64,000 nucleotides of DNA from UBA6912 sp963792895 (GCA_963792895.1 CAWBYA010000008.1:310001-374000); one strand, 5' to 3'; positions 28,152 through 37,203 are shown, counted from the stretch's first letter. Notes: generated by a model from the letters alone, not told the origin. Numbers and translations: made by a program.

Positions 28152-29414
28152 CTACTCGCTGCGGTCTATGCGGTACACGGTGCCGGAGATCGAGGTGACG
28201 TAGACCTCGCCTGCGGCATCGGTGCCGAACGAGGTGAGCCCCGGCACGCTGTCGCTGCCAAACCACTCGAGCGCCTCTCCGGAGCCGCCCGGATCGAGGC
28301 TGCGGATCCAGCCACCGCAGTAGTCACCGAACACGTACTGGCCGGTGAGCTCCGGGATGGCTGCCCCCCGATAGACGTAGCCGCCCGTCACCGAACAGCC
28401 TTCAGCGTGCGGGTATGCGTAGACGGGTGCGACCAGACCCGTCACTGCGCAATCGGAAGCCAGGTAGCAGGTGTCGCCTTCGTAGAGCGGCCAACCGAAG
28501 TTGGCCCCGACCGCCACTGCGACGTCGACGGCATCGATCTCCTCCCACGCGTCTTGCCCAACGTCGCCGATCCAGAGTGTGGTTCCGTCGAAGGAGAACC
28601 GCCACGGATTCCGCAGGCCGATGGACACTATCTCCGGGGCGAACTCACCGCCGGGATTCGAGTCCGGCACCACATATGATTCGCCCGCAGGATCGATGCG
28701 GAGCATCGCACCGAGCAGTGTCGCGGGATCCTGGCCGTTGCCGAATCGGTCATCTCTCGATCCTCCGTCACCCATCCCGATCCACAGCAGTCCGTCAGGG
28801 CCGAAGGCGATCATTCCGCCGTTGTGATTGCCGGCAGGCTGGTCGACCGTGAGCACCACCCGTTCCGAGCCGGCGTCGGCCGAATCGCCCGATGCTACGA
28901 ACTCTGAGATGCGTGTCTCCGGCCCTGCGCCGACATAATCGACGTAGAAGCGGCCAGATGCGGCGTAGTCCGGCGGAAACGCCAGACCGAGCAGTCCCTG
29001 CTCGCCACCGAACACCACACGGTCGCGGATGTCCAGGAACATCTCCGGGTCGCCATCGCCGACCACCCAGACGATGCCCGTCTGATCCACGACGAAGAGG
29101 CGAGGGTCCCCGGGAGGCGCCGTCACGAGCACGGGCTGGGCGAAACCGTCTGCGACAACCGTGAGCGTGAGCTCGAGGTCGGCAAGCCAAGCGAGCGATG
29201 TGGTTGTGGATGCGGATGCGGCCGTGGTTGTCGACGCCGGAGCCGTGGTCGACGCAGCCGCACTCGTCGTCGAAGGGGCGCCGGCCGTCGTCGGTGATCC
29301 CGCAGGCGCGGGCAACGACGGAGCAGTCGTGGGAGCGGGATCAGCGGTGTCGCCGCCGCAGGCCGCGAGGAACAGCGCCGCTGCGATGAGGAGATTACGA
29401 AATGGCCGGTTCAT
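28152..29414 (-). CDS. PQQ-dependent sugar dehydrogenase lipoprotein (soluble aldose dehydrogenase fold)
   Basis: The 420-residue protein has a lipoprotein signal ending LFLAAC, a Thr/Ala/Ser-rich linker of about 50 residues, and a six-bladed propeller of the soluble GDH/aldose sugar dehydrogenase family: GEQGLLGLAFPPDY, NHNGGMIAFGPDGLLWIGMGDGG, GLRNPWRFSFD and GANFGWPLYEG. It should act outside the membrane. PQQ synthesis genes are not in the window, and many such proteins have unproven cofactor use. ATG 29414 is supported by TACCTT 7 nt upstream. A paralogue lies at 35968. Confidence 0.88.
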   Translation of the reverse strand: MNRPFRNLLIAAALFLAACGGDTADPAPTTAPSLPAPAGSPTTAGAPSTTSAAASTTAPASTTTAASASTTTSLAWLADLELTLTVVADGFAQPVLVTAPPGDPRLFVVDQTGIVWVVGDGDPEMFLDIRDRVVFGGEQGLLGLAFPPDYAASGRFYVDYVGAGPETRISEFVASGDSADAGSERVVLTVDQPAGNHNGGMIAFGPDGLLWIGMGDGGSRDDRFGNGQDPATLLGAMLRIDPAGESYVVPDSNPGGEFAPEIVSIGLRNPWRFSFDGTTLWIGDVGQDAWEEIDAVDVAVAVGANFGWPLYEGDTCYLASDCAVTGLVAPVYAYPHAEGCSVTGGYVYRGAAIPELTGQYVFGDYCGGWIRSLDPGGSGEALEWFGSDSVPGLTSFGTDAAGEVYVTSISGTVYRIDRSE

Positions 29415-29427
29415 CGCCGGAAAGGTA
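29412..29427 (-). promoter_or_regulatory. leaderless -10 element (TACCTT)
   Basis: On the minus strand TACCTT (29427-29422) ends 7 nt before ATG 29414 of the sugar dehydrogenase. Confidence 0.45.
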
Positions 29428-29528
29428 CCGAGCACCCGAACCAATGAGACATCGTCCCCATGGGAACGGCCCGCACCGAGAGAGGAAGATGGAGGCTCGA
29501 CCGGCAGCCGAGGCCGCCGGTCCGAGCA

Positions 29529-29753
29529 CTACCGGTAGCGCCAGACGATCCGACCGCGAGTCGGGTCGTACGCCGACACCTCGAGCTCGACGCGATCTCC
29601 GGGGATGATCCGGATCAACCGCCCCTGGCGCATCTTGCCCGAGGCGCGTGCCGTCACCTCATGGCCCGAGTCGAGCTTGACCTTGAAGGTGGCGTTGCGC
29701 AATGTTGCGACGACGACTCCCTGCGCCCGGAAGACATCATCGGAGGAAGCCAC
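29529..29753 (-). CDS. infA: translation initiation factor IF-1 (divergent)
   Basis: The 74-residue S1-fold protein has the IF-1 landmarks GHEVTARASGKMR, RIIPGDRVELEVSAYD and TRGRIVWRYR at the C-terminus. It differs from the usual actinobacterial IF-1 at several normally constant places (N-terminal MASSDDVFRAQG; AHISGK is here ARASGK). It is not inside a ribosomal-protein operon but follows an RRM protein gene by 3 nt. It may therefore be a second, stress- or cold-linked IF-1; whether another copy exists elsewhere is unknown. It starts at GTG 29753. Confidence 0.85.
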   Translation of the reverse strand: MASSDDVFRAQGVVVATLRNATFKVKLDSGHEVTARASGKMRQGRLIRIIPGDRVELEVSAYDPTRGRIVWRYR

Positions 29754-29756
29754 TAC

Positions 29757-30005
29757 TTATCGCCGCTTCGGCTGGGCCTCATTGACCCGCAGCTTGCGCC
29801 CGTCATGGTCGAAACCATCGAGCTCTTGGATGGCGCGACGCGCCTCTTCGTTGTTGCCCATCTCGACAAAGCCGAAGCCTCGCGAGCGGCCGGTATCACG
29901 GTCCATGATGACCGCCGCCGAGTCGACCTGGCCATATTGGCCAAAGAGGCGCTCGAGGTCATCCGAGGTGGCCCGGAAGGATAGGTTTCCGACGTAGATG
30001 TTCAT
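29757..30005 (-). CDS. RRM-domain RNA-binding protein
   Basis: This 82-residue single RNA-recognition-motif protein has RNP2 (IYVGNL, residues 3-8) and RNP1 (RGFGFVEM, about residue 42), followed by a short basic tail. Such small RRM proteins act as RNA chaperones, often induced in cold. ATG 30005 gives the standard MNIYVGNLSF start. The gene is 3 nt upstream of the IF-1 gene, so both should be on one transcript and may act together on mRNA structure during initiation. Confidence 0.92.
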   Translation of the reverse strand: MNIYVGNLSFRATSDDLERLFGQYGQVDSAAVIMDRDTGRSRGFGFVEMGNNEEARRAIQELDGFDHDGRKLRVNEAQPKRR

Positions 30006-30174
30006 TGTGGCGCGTTCGCCCTTTCTCCATCCGTCCCGTGTAACTCGGACAGAACTCAACTCGACCTACTCGAAGGGGACGGATCAGGGAGTCAGGCGAG
30101 TCACCGCACCTGCGGCGAGCCGTCAGTGTACCGCACCCGACGCGGGGGGTGGATCACGATCGTGGCCGTCATCG

Positions 30175-31524
30175 TCAATCGAGCCCCGTGACCTCGGCAC
30201 CGGCGAAATGCCAACGGTCACGTGAGCGACGAGCCTCGTCGACGTCCACCCGGCTCAAAAGCACGCCCCCTATCAGGAAGAAGGCAACAATCGACAGGAT
30301 CGCAGGCCGGCCCGAGCCGGTTGCGCCGGAGACGACGGCGAACACCAACGGGCCCCAGATGGCCGAGAACTTCGAGAACACAGAGAAGAACCCGAAGAAC
30401 TCGGCTGAGGCTTCCTCGGGAATCATGGTGGCGTAGAGGCTGCGAGACAGCGCTTGGACGCCACCGAGCACGACCCCGACCACCGCGGCCAGGGCGAAGA
30501 ACGGCAGCGCCTCCCCCTCCGGAAGGAAGTAGGCGGCAACACCAAGAGCCGTCCAGATTCCCAGCGACACCAGCACGGCCGGCTTGGCGCCGATACGATC
30601 GGCAAGCACGCCGAAACCGAGCGCTCCACCGAACGCAACGAATTGGACGATGAGAAACGCGATGGCGACCTGTTCGATGTCGAGGCCGAGGGTGTCCTCC
30701 GCATACGCTCCGGAGATGCTGATCACCGTTTGTGTTCCGTCGTTGTAGAACATGTACGCAAGCACGAAGAGCAGGATCTGGGGGAAGAACTTGAGCTTGC
30801 GAGTGGTCGCCAGCGTTCGGCTGAACCCGACGGCCGCATATGCCAGCGGGCGCGGACGGTGGCGATAGCGCGCTGGCAGCTCCTCACGCACGCCCACCTC
30901 CGGCAGCCGAGCAAGGGCGACGAGCGCAAAGACGAACCACCACACGCCGGCTCCGGCGATGACCAGCCGGGGCGCAAACCCACCGTCCTCGCCCACGGCG
31001 ATGAGGTACACGAGGCCGATGAGCAGGTAGATACCGCCGCCGATATAGCCGTAGGCGAATCCGCGCGACGACACCCGGTCGATCTTGTCGTCCGTGGCGA
31101 TCTGGGGCAGATAGCCGTCGTAGAAGACGTTGGCGGCGACAAACCCGATCTGCGAGACGAGGAACACGCCGAGGAACAGCGCCCACTGGCCCTCGGGAAC
31201 CGCCATCAGCACGACGGTGAAGGCCGCACCGAGGAACGCGAAGAACCGAAGGAACCGGCGCTTGGCGCTCGTGAAGTCGGCCACGGCGCCGAGCACCGGC
31301 ATCGCGAGGAACAACGTCATCGCTCCAATGGAGACCACGAGCGACCACAACGTGTCACCGCCGACGGTGCGTCCGAACATCTCCACGCCTTGGTCGGGGA
31401 TGACCTCGCCGGTGAAGAACGGTGCAACGATGGCACCGGAGGTCGTGGCGAACGAGGAGTTCGCCCAGTCGTACATGGCCCAACCGAAGATCACCCGACG
31501 GTCGTTCTTGATGATCCCGGCCAC
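30175..31524 (-). CDS. MFS transporter, UMF1/Atg22-like
   Basis: The 449-residue protein has 12 membrane segments and the UMF1 family start (FGWAMYDWANSSFATT), DGYLPQIATDDKIDRVSSRGFAYGYIGGG and MFYNDGTQTVISISGAY. Bacterial members are presumed effluxers, with amino acids suggested by the yeast Atg22 relatives; the substrate is unproven. GTG 31524 follows GGAGGG at about 6 nt. The frame upstream of it is antisense to the CHAD gene and non-coding. The 169-nt gap to the RRM gene holds the latter's promoter region; I see no other feature there. Confidence 0.87.
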   Translation of the reverse strand: MAGIIKNDRRVIFGWAMYDWANSSFATTSGAIVAPFFTGEVIPDQGVEMFGRTVGGDTLWSLVVSIGAMTLFLAMPVLGAVADFTSAKRRFLRFFAFLGAAFTVVLMAVPEGQWALFLGVFLVSQIGFVAANVFYDGYLPQIATDDKIDRVSSRGFAYGYIGGGIYLLIGLVYLIAVGEDGGFAPRLVIAGAGVWWFVFALVALARLPEVGVREELPARYRHRPRPLAYAAVGFSRTLATTRKLKFFPQILLFVLAYMFYNDGTQTVISISGAYAEDTLGLDIEQVAIAFLIVQFVAFGGALGFGVLADRIGAKPAVLVSLGIWTALGVAAYFLPEGEALPFFALAAVVGVVLGGVQALSRSLYATMIPEEASAEFFGFFSVFSKFSAIWGPLVFAVVSGATGSGRPAILSIVAFFLIGGVLLSRVDVDEARRSRDRWHFAGAEVTGLD

Positions 31525-31638
31525 GAATACCCTCCGACGCGCCGCGGCGAGGCTACGCACCGGCCCGTCGCCCGGCAACACATCGGCCTCCCTTGCGACA
31601 AAGGCGCGAAAATCCGCGCTATCAGGGCCGTGGGGCGG

Positions 31639-31653
31639 TAACTTCACCTCATG
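31639..31653 (+). promoter_or_regulatory. leaderless -10 element (TAACTT)
   Basis: TAACTT (31639-31644) ends 6 nt before ATG 31651 of the CHAD gene. Confidence 0.5.
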
Positions 31654-32670
31654 TATGCCGCACCCCTCCCCCACGTTCCCACCACCACCGTGAGGACGGC
31701 TGTGCTCCGTATCCCGCACCGCACCGCCCCCAAGCTGTCCCTCGGCACCTATGAGCCCCTCTCGATCGGTCTGCAACGGCTGACCGTCGAGCAACTCGAC
31801 CACGTGTTGTGGGTGATGCGCCACGAGCTCGATCGAGACCGGGCGGTCCACGAGGCTCGCAAGGCCCTCAAACGCGTGAGGGCGGTCCTGCGGCTCGTCC
31901 GCGAGCCGCTCGGCCGATATGCGTACCGACAGGAGAACGTGGTCGTGCGCGACATCTCCCGTCACCTCTCTGTCGTCCGCAGCGCATCGGTGATCGTGGA
32001 GACGACCCGCACCTTCCTCGAGCAAGCCCCTCGACTCCTCGACCCGATCGCCGCTCGTCGCCTCGTCGTCGGCCTCGAGGACCGTCGCGACCGGCTGCGC
32101 TCAGCCATCATGCGGGACCGCCAGCTGCTCACCGACCTGGTCACGACGGTCGGCACCGTGAGGGCCCGCTATGCAGCCTGGCCCATCACCGAGATGCAGT
32201 TCGATCCCCGCACCCCGCACCGCCGGCCTTTCCCTGACGAGTTCGCCACGGTCGCGTTCGGCCTCGAGCGCACCTATGCAGCGGGAAAGGGCGCCATGGA
32301 GCTTGCCGCCTCCGAGCGGTCAGCCGCTGCTTTCCACCAGTGGCGCAAGCGCGTGAAGTACCTGCGGTATCAGCACGAGATGCTCGAGCCGCTGTGGCCC
32401 GCCGTGATGGGAGCCAGCGCCGAGAGTCTGGCCCAGCTCGCCGATGGCCTGGGTGAAGAACATGACCTCGCCGACGTCGGCGCGCTCGTGGCGTCGACAC
32501 CCACCCTCATCCTCGACCCGGTCGTCCGGTACCGGTTCCTGTCAGGTGTCGAGCGGCAGCGAAGGGCGGCGCAAGCGGACCTGCTGGCCATCGGGAATCG
32601 GATGTACGGCGAGACACCTCACAGTTTCGTTCGCCGCATCGGGTCCTACTGGGATTACGCCCGGGGCTGA
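31651..32670 (+). CDS. CHAD domain protein
   Basis: The 339-residue helical protein contains the two characteristic conserved-histidine helices, VHEARKALKRVRAVLRLVR (about residues 66-85) and FHQWRKRVKYLRYQHEML (about 229). CHAD domains bind inorganic polyphosphate through these basic faces and can direct proteins to polyphosphate granules. There is no fused CYTH triphosphatase domain, and no polyphosphate kinase gene is nearby. The start at ATG 31651 is supported by the TAACTT box. Confidence 0.87.
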   Translation: MYAAPLPHVPTTTVRTAVLRIPHRTAPKLSLGTYEPLSIGLQRLTVEQLDHVLWVMRHELDRDRAVHEARKALKRVRAVLRLVREPLGRYAYRQENVVVRDISRHLSVVRSASVIVETTRTFLEQAPRLLDPIAARRLVVGLEDRRDRLRSAIMRDRQLLTDLVTTVGTVRARYAAWPITEMQFDPRTPHRRPFPDEFATVAFGLERTYAAGKGAMELAASERSAAAFHQWRKRVKYLRYQHEMLEPLWPAVMGASAESLAQLADGLGEEHDLADVGALVASTPTLILDPVVRYRFLSGVERQRRAAQADLLAIGNRMYGETPHSFVRRIGSYWDYARG

Positions 32671-32848
32671 TCCTGGCTGCGATCTCTCTGACGCTCGTCC
32701 TCGAGTTGCGCCTGGCCGGTGGCAGCACGCGTCGTCGGTAGCTCGCGCTCACGATGTTGGACTCCAATATTGGGACCTGATCGGGCCGTCGGGCCCTGTG
32801 AGCACCTGCCGCCGGGCTGCACGATGGAGCCGACCCAGGAGGTGTCCG

Positions 32849-33799
32849 ATGCGGCGGCTCTTGATCTTGGTCCTTGCGCTCGAGTTGTCGGCGGCCGGGT
32901 GTGGCGGCGGCGGTGAAGGCGATGCCGTAGCCCAGACGACGACAGGTCTGATAGCCCGCACGACCATATCGTCTCCCCCATCTCCCACCACCGCGGCGAC
33001 GACGATCCGCACGACCGCTCCTCCTGCCGCTCCGCCGAAGGTAACCACGGCGACGACCCCGACGACGACATCGCCGATCGATCTCGTGCCGGTCGGCGCC
33101 CTTGGAAGCGGGCTCTTCTGCCGCGACCTGGAGGCAATGGGCTACCCATACGAGACGGCTGCGTGGTACTGGATCGCCGAGGAGCGACCCGAGCGCATGG
33201 ACGCCGATGGCAACGGCGTTCCGTGTGAGACCGTGTACGCCCCCGGCGACGTGGATGCCTTCTGGTCGGCGCCCGGGAACTCGGGATGGCAACCGATTCA
33301 GACCACGTGGACCGTGCATCCGGGGTGCTGTAGTGAGCCGACTACGGGCCCTCCTTCGCCCAACGCGGCGATCCCAACAGAGGGCTGGCCGCCAGACGGG
33401 TTCTACGCCGTAACGGCCGAGCGGGTGACGGCTGCGCCGGCGACCCTGGCCACCACGATGTGGCACTGGGTGGTGTGCGCCGAGCTCCCCGACGGTTGCT
33501 TCGTCGACTGGCCTCCGGACGCCATCGTCATCGACCCGGCGAGCGAGGTGCAACGTGACATCGACCTCACCAATCCGGATGTGACGGTCGTACTACGACC
33601 GATCAATGAGGCCGGATCCGACGGGTCGTTTGGAGCGCTGCAGGGCTCCGGCCGCGCTTTTGCGTCGCTGTTGGACACGCTGGGAAGCTCGGGGGGGCCG
33701 TACGGTACCCACCTTGCGGACCACTGGTCGATCACCACGCTCGAAATCCGTGGGGGCAAGCCGGTTCTCTGGGTTTGGGCTGGACAGATCGCCGGGTGA
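32849..33799 (+). CDS. lipoprotein with Excalibur-like calcium-binding motif
   Basis: The 316-residue protein has an excellent ribosome binding site (AGGAGGTG 5 nt before ATG 32849) and a lipoprotein signal with lipobox LSAAGC. A Thr/Pro/Ala-rich linker of about 60 residues follows. The next module has a Cys, an aromatic-rich helix and MDADGNGVPCE, matching the Excalibur pattern (DxDxDGxxCE) proposed to bind Ca2+ in extracellular proteins. The remaining 170 residues contain several Cys and Trp and match nothing I recognise. It is probably surface-exposed; its function is unknown. Confidence 0.75.
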   Translation: MRRLLILVLALELSAAGCGGGGEGDAVAQTTTGLIARTTISSPPSPTTAATTIRTTAPPAAPPKVTTATTPTTTSPIDLVPVGALGSGLFCRDLEAMGYPYETAAWYWIAEERPERMDADGNGVPCETVYAPGDVDAFWSAPGNSGWQPIQTTWTVHPGCCSEPTTGPPSPNAAIPTEGWPPDGFYAVTAERVTAAPATLATTMWHWVVCAELPDGCFVDWPPDAIVIDPASEVQRDIDLTNPDVTVVLRPINEAGSDGSFGALQGSGRAFASLLDTLGSSGGPYGTHLADHWSITTLEIRGGKPVLWVWAGQIAG

Positions 33800-33823
33800 G
33801 CCGGCTCTGAGCGCAACGGCTCA
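33797..33823 (+). terminator. possible hairpin between convergent genes
   Basis: TGAGCCG and CGGCTCA form a 7-bp stem with a 13-nt loop, overlapping the stop codons of the two convergent genes. Confidence 0.35.
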
Positions 33824-34606
33824 GCCCTCGGTGAACAGCGTCCGCAGCGCGTTGGCGACGGCCCCAGGGGCTTCCATCGGGGCCATGTGGCCCGCCCCGG
33901 GGATTTCCGTGAATCGAGCTCCGGAGATCGCCGCCGCCATTGCCCGTGCCGACTCGGGAGGTGTGATCAGGTCGTGGGCGCCGGTGATGACGGCGACAGG
34001 CACGGAGATGCGTCCGAGGATCGAGGTGCGGTCGGACCGCACCTTCATGCCTTCGAGTGCGGCGAGTACCGTCTCGTACCGGATGTCCTCGATCATGGTC
34101 CGGATCCGGGCACGGACGGCCGGCGGCGCCGCAGGTGCGAGGAGCGCGCCCTCCATGCGAACCGCGAGGTCGGCCCTGCCGTGCGTCAGGAGACGACGAG
34201 CCGCTTCGTTGCGCCCCACTCGCGCTTCTTCACCGTCGCCCTCCGCACGGGTATCGACGAGGGCGAGCGTGCGGAGCCGGCTCGGGTGGAGTTGGGTGAA
34301 CGCCAGAGCGACATACCCACCCATCGACAGCCCCACGAGATCCACCATCTCGATCCCGAGCGCATCGATCACGGCGGCAAGGTCGTCAGCATGGCGCTCC
34401 ATCGTGAGCACCTCGTCGAGCACGGGATCGGACCGGCCGAACCCGCGCAGGTCGACTGCGACGCAGCGCCGCAGATCGGACAGCAGCGCCATCTGATCGA
34501 GCCACATCGTCGCATCGAGGGGAAAGCCGTGAACGAAGAGCGCCACCGGACCTTGGCCGAGCTCCCAGTAGTTCAATCGGGTGCCCGCAACAGCGATCAT
34601 CGGCAT
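33821..34606 (-). CDS. alpha/beta-hydrolase (enol-lactonase/esterase-like)
   Basis: The 261-residue alpha/beta fold enzyme has an oxyanion HGFPLDATMW, nucleophile elbow GLSMGGY (Ser near residue 95), acid GAHDLITP and catalytic His in GAGHMAPMEAP. It resembles 3-oxoadipate enol-lactonases, but no aromatic-catabolism genes are near, so a broad esterase role is equally possible. ATG 34606 is preceded by AGAGGT at 8 nt. Confidence 0.85.
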   Translation of the reverse strand: MPMIAVAGTRLNYWELGQGPVALFVHGFPLDATMWLDQMALLSDLRRCVAVDLRGFGRSDPVLDEVLTMERHADDLAAVIDALGIEMVDLVGLSMGGYVALAFTQLHPSRLRTLALVDTRAEGDGEEARVGRNEAARRLLTHGRADLAVRMEGALLAPAAPPAVRARIRTMIEDIRYETVLAALEGMKVRSDRTSILGRISVPVAVITGAHDLITPPESARAMAAAISGARFTEIPGAGHMAPMEAPGAVANALRTLFTEG

Positions 34607-34628
34607 GAGTCAGACCTCTTCTCGTGCG

Positions 34629-35051
34629 TCATGTCTGCAATCTGCGCCGACGCGCCTCTTCACGGATGGCGGCGTCGCTGTAGCGCATGAGATCCGGCGA
34701 CCATTCGAGCGCTTCGAGGGGCCGGTCACGCTCGAGCAACTCCTCCACCTGGTCGCGCAAGGTGCGCGCCCACGCCCGGCCGGAGGCCGCCGCCTCGTGG
34801 GTGAGGGTGCCGTCCGAATTCGCCGTGTAGACCCGAGCTTCGACGGTCGGATTGGCTCTGCTCCCCTTCTCGCCGTACACCAGCACGATCGAACCCGCTG
34901 GGACATCCTGGATCCCACCCGTTGCGATGAAGTCGCCTTCGAACGCCCAGCCGGACGCCTTCGACGGATCCACATTGGTCACGACCTTCGCCCAGTTCTT
35001 TCGCCGCTCGTCGCCGACGAGGGGCACGTCAACGGGTACGAGGATCTCCAT
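34629..35051 (-). CDS. conserved-looking protein of unknown function
   Basis: The 140-residue soluble protein has a beta-rich first half (EILVPVDVPLV, GDFIATGGIQDVPAGSIVLVYGEKG) and a helical, charged second half (LRDQVEELLERDRPLEALEWSPDLM). No family is recognised. The start at ATG 35051 is supported by TACAGT 7 nt upstream. It precedes the hydrolase gene by 22 nt in the same direction and may share its transcript. Confidence 0.65.
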   Translation of the reverse strand: MEILVPVDVPLVGDERRKNWAKVVTNVDPSKASGWAFEGDFIATGGIQDVPAGSIVLVYGEKGSRANPTVEARVYTANSDGTLTHEAAASGRAWARTLRDQVEELLERDRPLEALEWSPDLMRYSDAAIREEARRRRLQT

Positions 35052-35064
35052 GTCCAAGACTGTA
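35049..35064 (-). promoter_or_regulatory. leaderless -10 element (TACAGT)
   Basis: On the minus strand TACAGT (35064-35059) ends 7 nt before ATG 35051. Confidence 0.5.
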
Positions 35065-35097
35065 CGCGCACCCACCGACGCAAACAGAATCCGGTCT

Positions 35098-35550
35098 TCA
35101 GGCGCCCCACTTCGCGGTCATCGCCCACACGGTGACGACCAGCAGCACCGAATCGAGGAGGCTGAAGGCATTGAGCCGTGCGACGATCTGCCTGGCGCCG
35201 TCGTCATTGCCCTTGTCGAACGCGGCGGCGGCGTGCTCTCCCTGGGGACCGAAGACCCGTGCTCCGAGCACGGCACCCACGACCACCATCGCGATGCCGA
35301 TCACGACGAAGGTCTGCTCGAACTCGTAGGGGGAATTGGCACGCAGCACGAGGGCGAAGCCGGTGACGAGAGAGAGGATTGCTGCCGGGGTGTACAACAC
35401 CCGGCCCATACTCACCGTTGCCCGCATCCAGGTGGCGGCGGCCGCACCACCGAGCTTCGATACGCGAGGCGTCACGACGACCTGGGTGAGGTTGGCGCCG
35501 ATCCACGCACCGGCGGCGACGATGTGAACCACGACGAGAAACGTGCGCAT
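35098..35550 (-). CDS. small four-helix membrane protein, CopD/DUF2269-like
   Basis: The 150-residue protein has four hydrophobic segments and the start MRTFLVVVHIVAAGAWIGANL, with a histidine in the first helix, as in CopD/DUF2269-type proteins. The family has no firm function. ATG 35550 is fixed by AGGAGG 5 nt upstream. Confidence 0.7.
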   Translation of the reverse strand: MRTFLVVVHIVAAGAWIGANLTQVVVTPRVSKLGGAAAATWMRATVSMGRVLYTPAAILSLVTGFALVLRANSPYEFEQTFVVIGIAMVVVGAVLGARVFGPQGEHAAAAFDKGNDDGARQIVARLNAFSLLDSVLLVVTVWAMTAKWGA

Positions 35551-35967
35551 ATCGACCTCCTGAGACAGCGGCGGCCCGAATCTAGTCACCGGCTCGGACG
35601 CCGAATACCTCCCGCGGGCAGTGGCACGCGGAGACGGGCCACCGGCGTCCATGTGCCGAACCCGCCTCTCGAGCGCAGGGGGAGCGCTGACCGGCCGTGA
35701 TCCGGTCGCGTCGGACGGCGGGACCCCCGGGGACCCTGAGAACGCTGCCGGCCTCGTGGAGACCGTGGGCGTCGATGAAGCCGAGGAGCGCCCCGTCGTT
35801 GGCTCATCTCATGCGCCCGTCAGCCCGCGTCCATCGCGGCCGCCATCAGGCCTCTCAGTGTGCTCCTGCTGCGCCCGAAACCCATCGTCACCCTGCGCTG
35901 TTCAGGCGAACAGGGCAGGTCGATTCGATGGGCGGGGCAACGACCTCGCCACCTCTAACCTGCCGAC
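35551..35967. other. 417-nt divergent intergenic region without a gene
   Basis: No frame in this stretch has coherent protein character. It carries the ribosome binding site of the leftward gene and the TAACCT promoter element of the rightward gene at its two ends. I see nothing else. Confidence 0.6.
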
Positions 35968-35970
35968 ATG
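35956..35970 (+). promoter_or_regulatory. leaderless -10 element (TAACCT)
   Basis: TAACCT (35956-35961) ends 6 nt before ATG 35968. Confidence 0.5.
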
Positions 35971-37161
35971 CTGCGCGCCTTCGCCGCTCTTGCGTTCGCC
36001 CTGGTCGTCGCCGCCTGCGGAAACGCCGCCGAGGTTCCCGCTGGGGCACCGCAGTCGGTATCGCGGCCACCCATCCCATCGGGCGAGCTCGTCCAACTCG
36101 CCGTCGAACCGGTAGCAACCGGTCTCGACGCACCCGTCGCAGCGGCGGTAGCTGCCGGTGATTCGAGGATCTTCGTGGTCGAGAAGCGGGGGACGATCCG
36201 TATCATCGATGACCGCGGGCTACGCAACGAGCCGTACGCCGACCTCAGCTACCTCATCGAAGACGAAGGGCTCGAGCAGGGCCTGGTGGGGCTGGCATTC
36301 CATCCCGAGTTTGCGGCGAATCGGCGCGTGTTCGTGTCTTTCACGAACCGCAGCGGTGACGGCCGAGTCATGGAATACCGCCAGAGCCCTACGGACCCCG
36401 ATCAGCTCGATCGCAACAGCGGACGGCTGGTGCTGGCCATCGAACAGCCGCACGAGTATCACAATGGCGGGACGCTGCGCTTTGGGCCAGACGGCAAACT
36501 GTGGATCGGCGTCGGCGACGGCGGAGGCGTGGGCGACCCGTGGCACAACGGCCAGAACCCTCATTCGCTGCTCGGGGCTCTGCTCAGGATCGACGTCGAC
36601 AGCGACCGGCCGTACGCGATTCCCGGCGACAATCCATTCGCCGACGGCCGCGACGGGGCGCCGGAGGTGTGGGCATACGGTCTGCGCAATCCCTGGACGT
36701 TCTCGTTCTCCGGTGACGAACACGTCATCGTGGCCGAGGTGGGGCACGAGCTGTGGGACGAGATCGATGTCGCTCCCATCGCAGCCGGTGGAGGCAACTT
36801 CGGTTGGCCGATCGTGGAGGGCTTGGAGTGCTTCGCCGCACCAACCTGTGACGACTCCGGGCTGCTCGACCCGGCGCTTCTGATCGCCCATCGCCGTGCG
36901 TGCGCAGTCGTCGGCGGGCCGGTGTACCGAGGGCGAGCCATACCAGAGCTGATGGACCACCTCCTCTACGCCGATTTCTGCGTCGGCTGGGTCCGCGAAG
37001 CTGAGCTCGCGGGAGACACGCTCGTGCCCGGCACGCAGTTGAGCCGCCAGTTCGGCGAGGTGGGCCAGATCACAGCACTTGCCGAGGACCCTGACGGCGA
37101 GGTGCTGATCCTGACATTCGCCGGCGACGTGTACCGCATCATCGCCGAGCGGACGTCGTGA
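35968..37161 (+). CDS. PQQ-dependent sugar dehydrogenase lipoprotein (paralogue)
   Basis: The 397-residue secreted lipoprotein (lipobox VVAAC) has the soluble aldose dehydrogenase propeller: FVVEKRGTIRII, EQGLVGLAFHPEF, EYHNGGTLRFGPDGKLWIGVGDGGG, GLRNPWTFSF and GGNFGWPIVEGLECF. It shares the domain order and three extra Cys-containing loops with the gene at 28152 but is clearly diverged, so the two are old paralogues rather than a recent duplication. The active-site His of the family corresponds to the His in EYHNGG. Confidence 0.88.
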   Translation: MLRAFAALAFALVVAACGNAAEVPAGAPQSVSRPPIPSGELVQLAVEPVATGLDAPVAAAVAAGDSRIFVVEKRGTIRIIDDRGLRNEPYADLSYLIEDEGLEQGLVGLAFHPEFAANRRVFVSFTNRSGDGRVMEYRQSPTDPDQLDRNSGRLVLAIEQPHEYHNGGTLRFGPDGKLWIGVGDGGGVGDPWHNGQNPHSLLGALLRIDVDSDRPYAIPGDNPFADGRDGAPEVWAYGLRNPWTFSFSGDEHVIVAEVGHELWDEIDVAPIAAGGGNFGWPIVEGLECFAAPTCDDSGLLDPALLIAHRRACAVVGGPVYRGRAIPELMDHLLYADFCVGWVREAELAGDTLVPGTQLSRQFGEVGQITALAEDPDGEVLILTFAGDVYRIIAERTS

Positions 37162-37203
37162 GCCCGCCGTCACGTGGCTCGACCCGGCGCTGATCGACGA
37201 AGT

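Noticed and set aside
30454..31641. A 395-codon plus-strand frame rich in Asp, Glu and His
   Set aside because: It is antisense to the MFS transporter; its composition is the mirror of membrane-helix codons and shows no fold.
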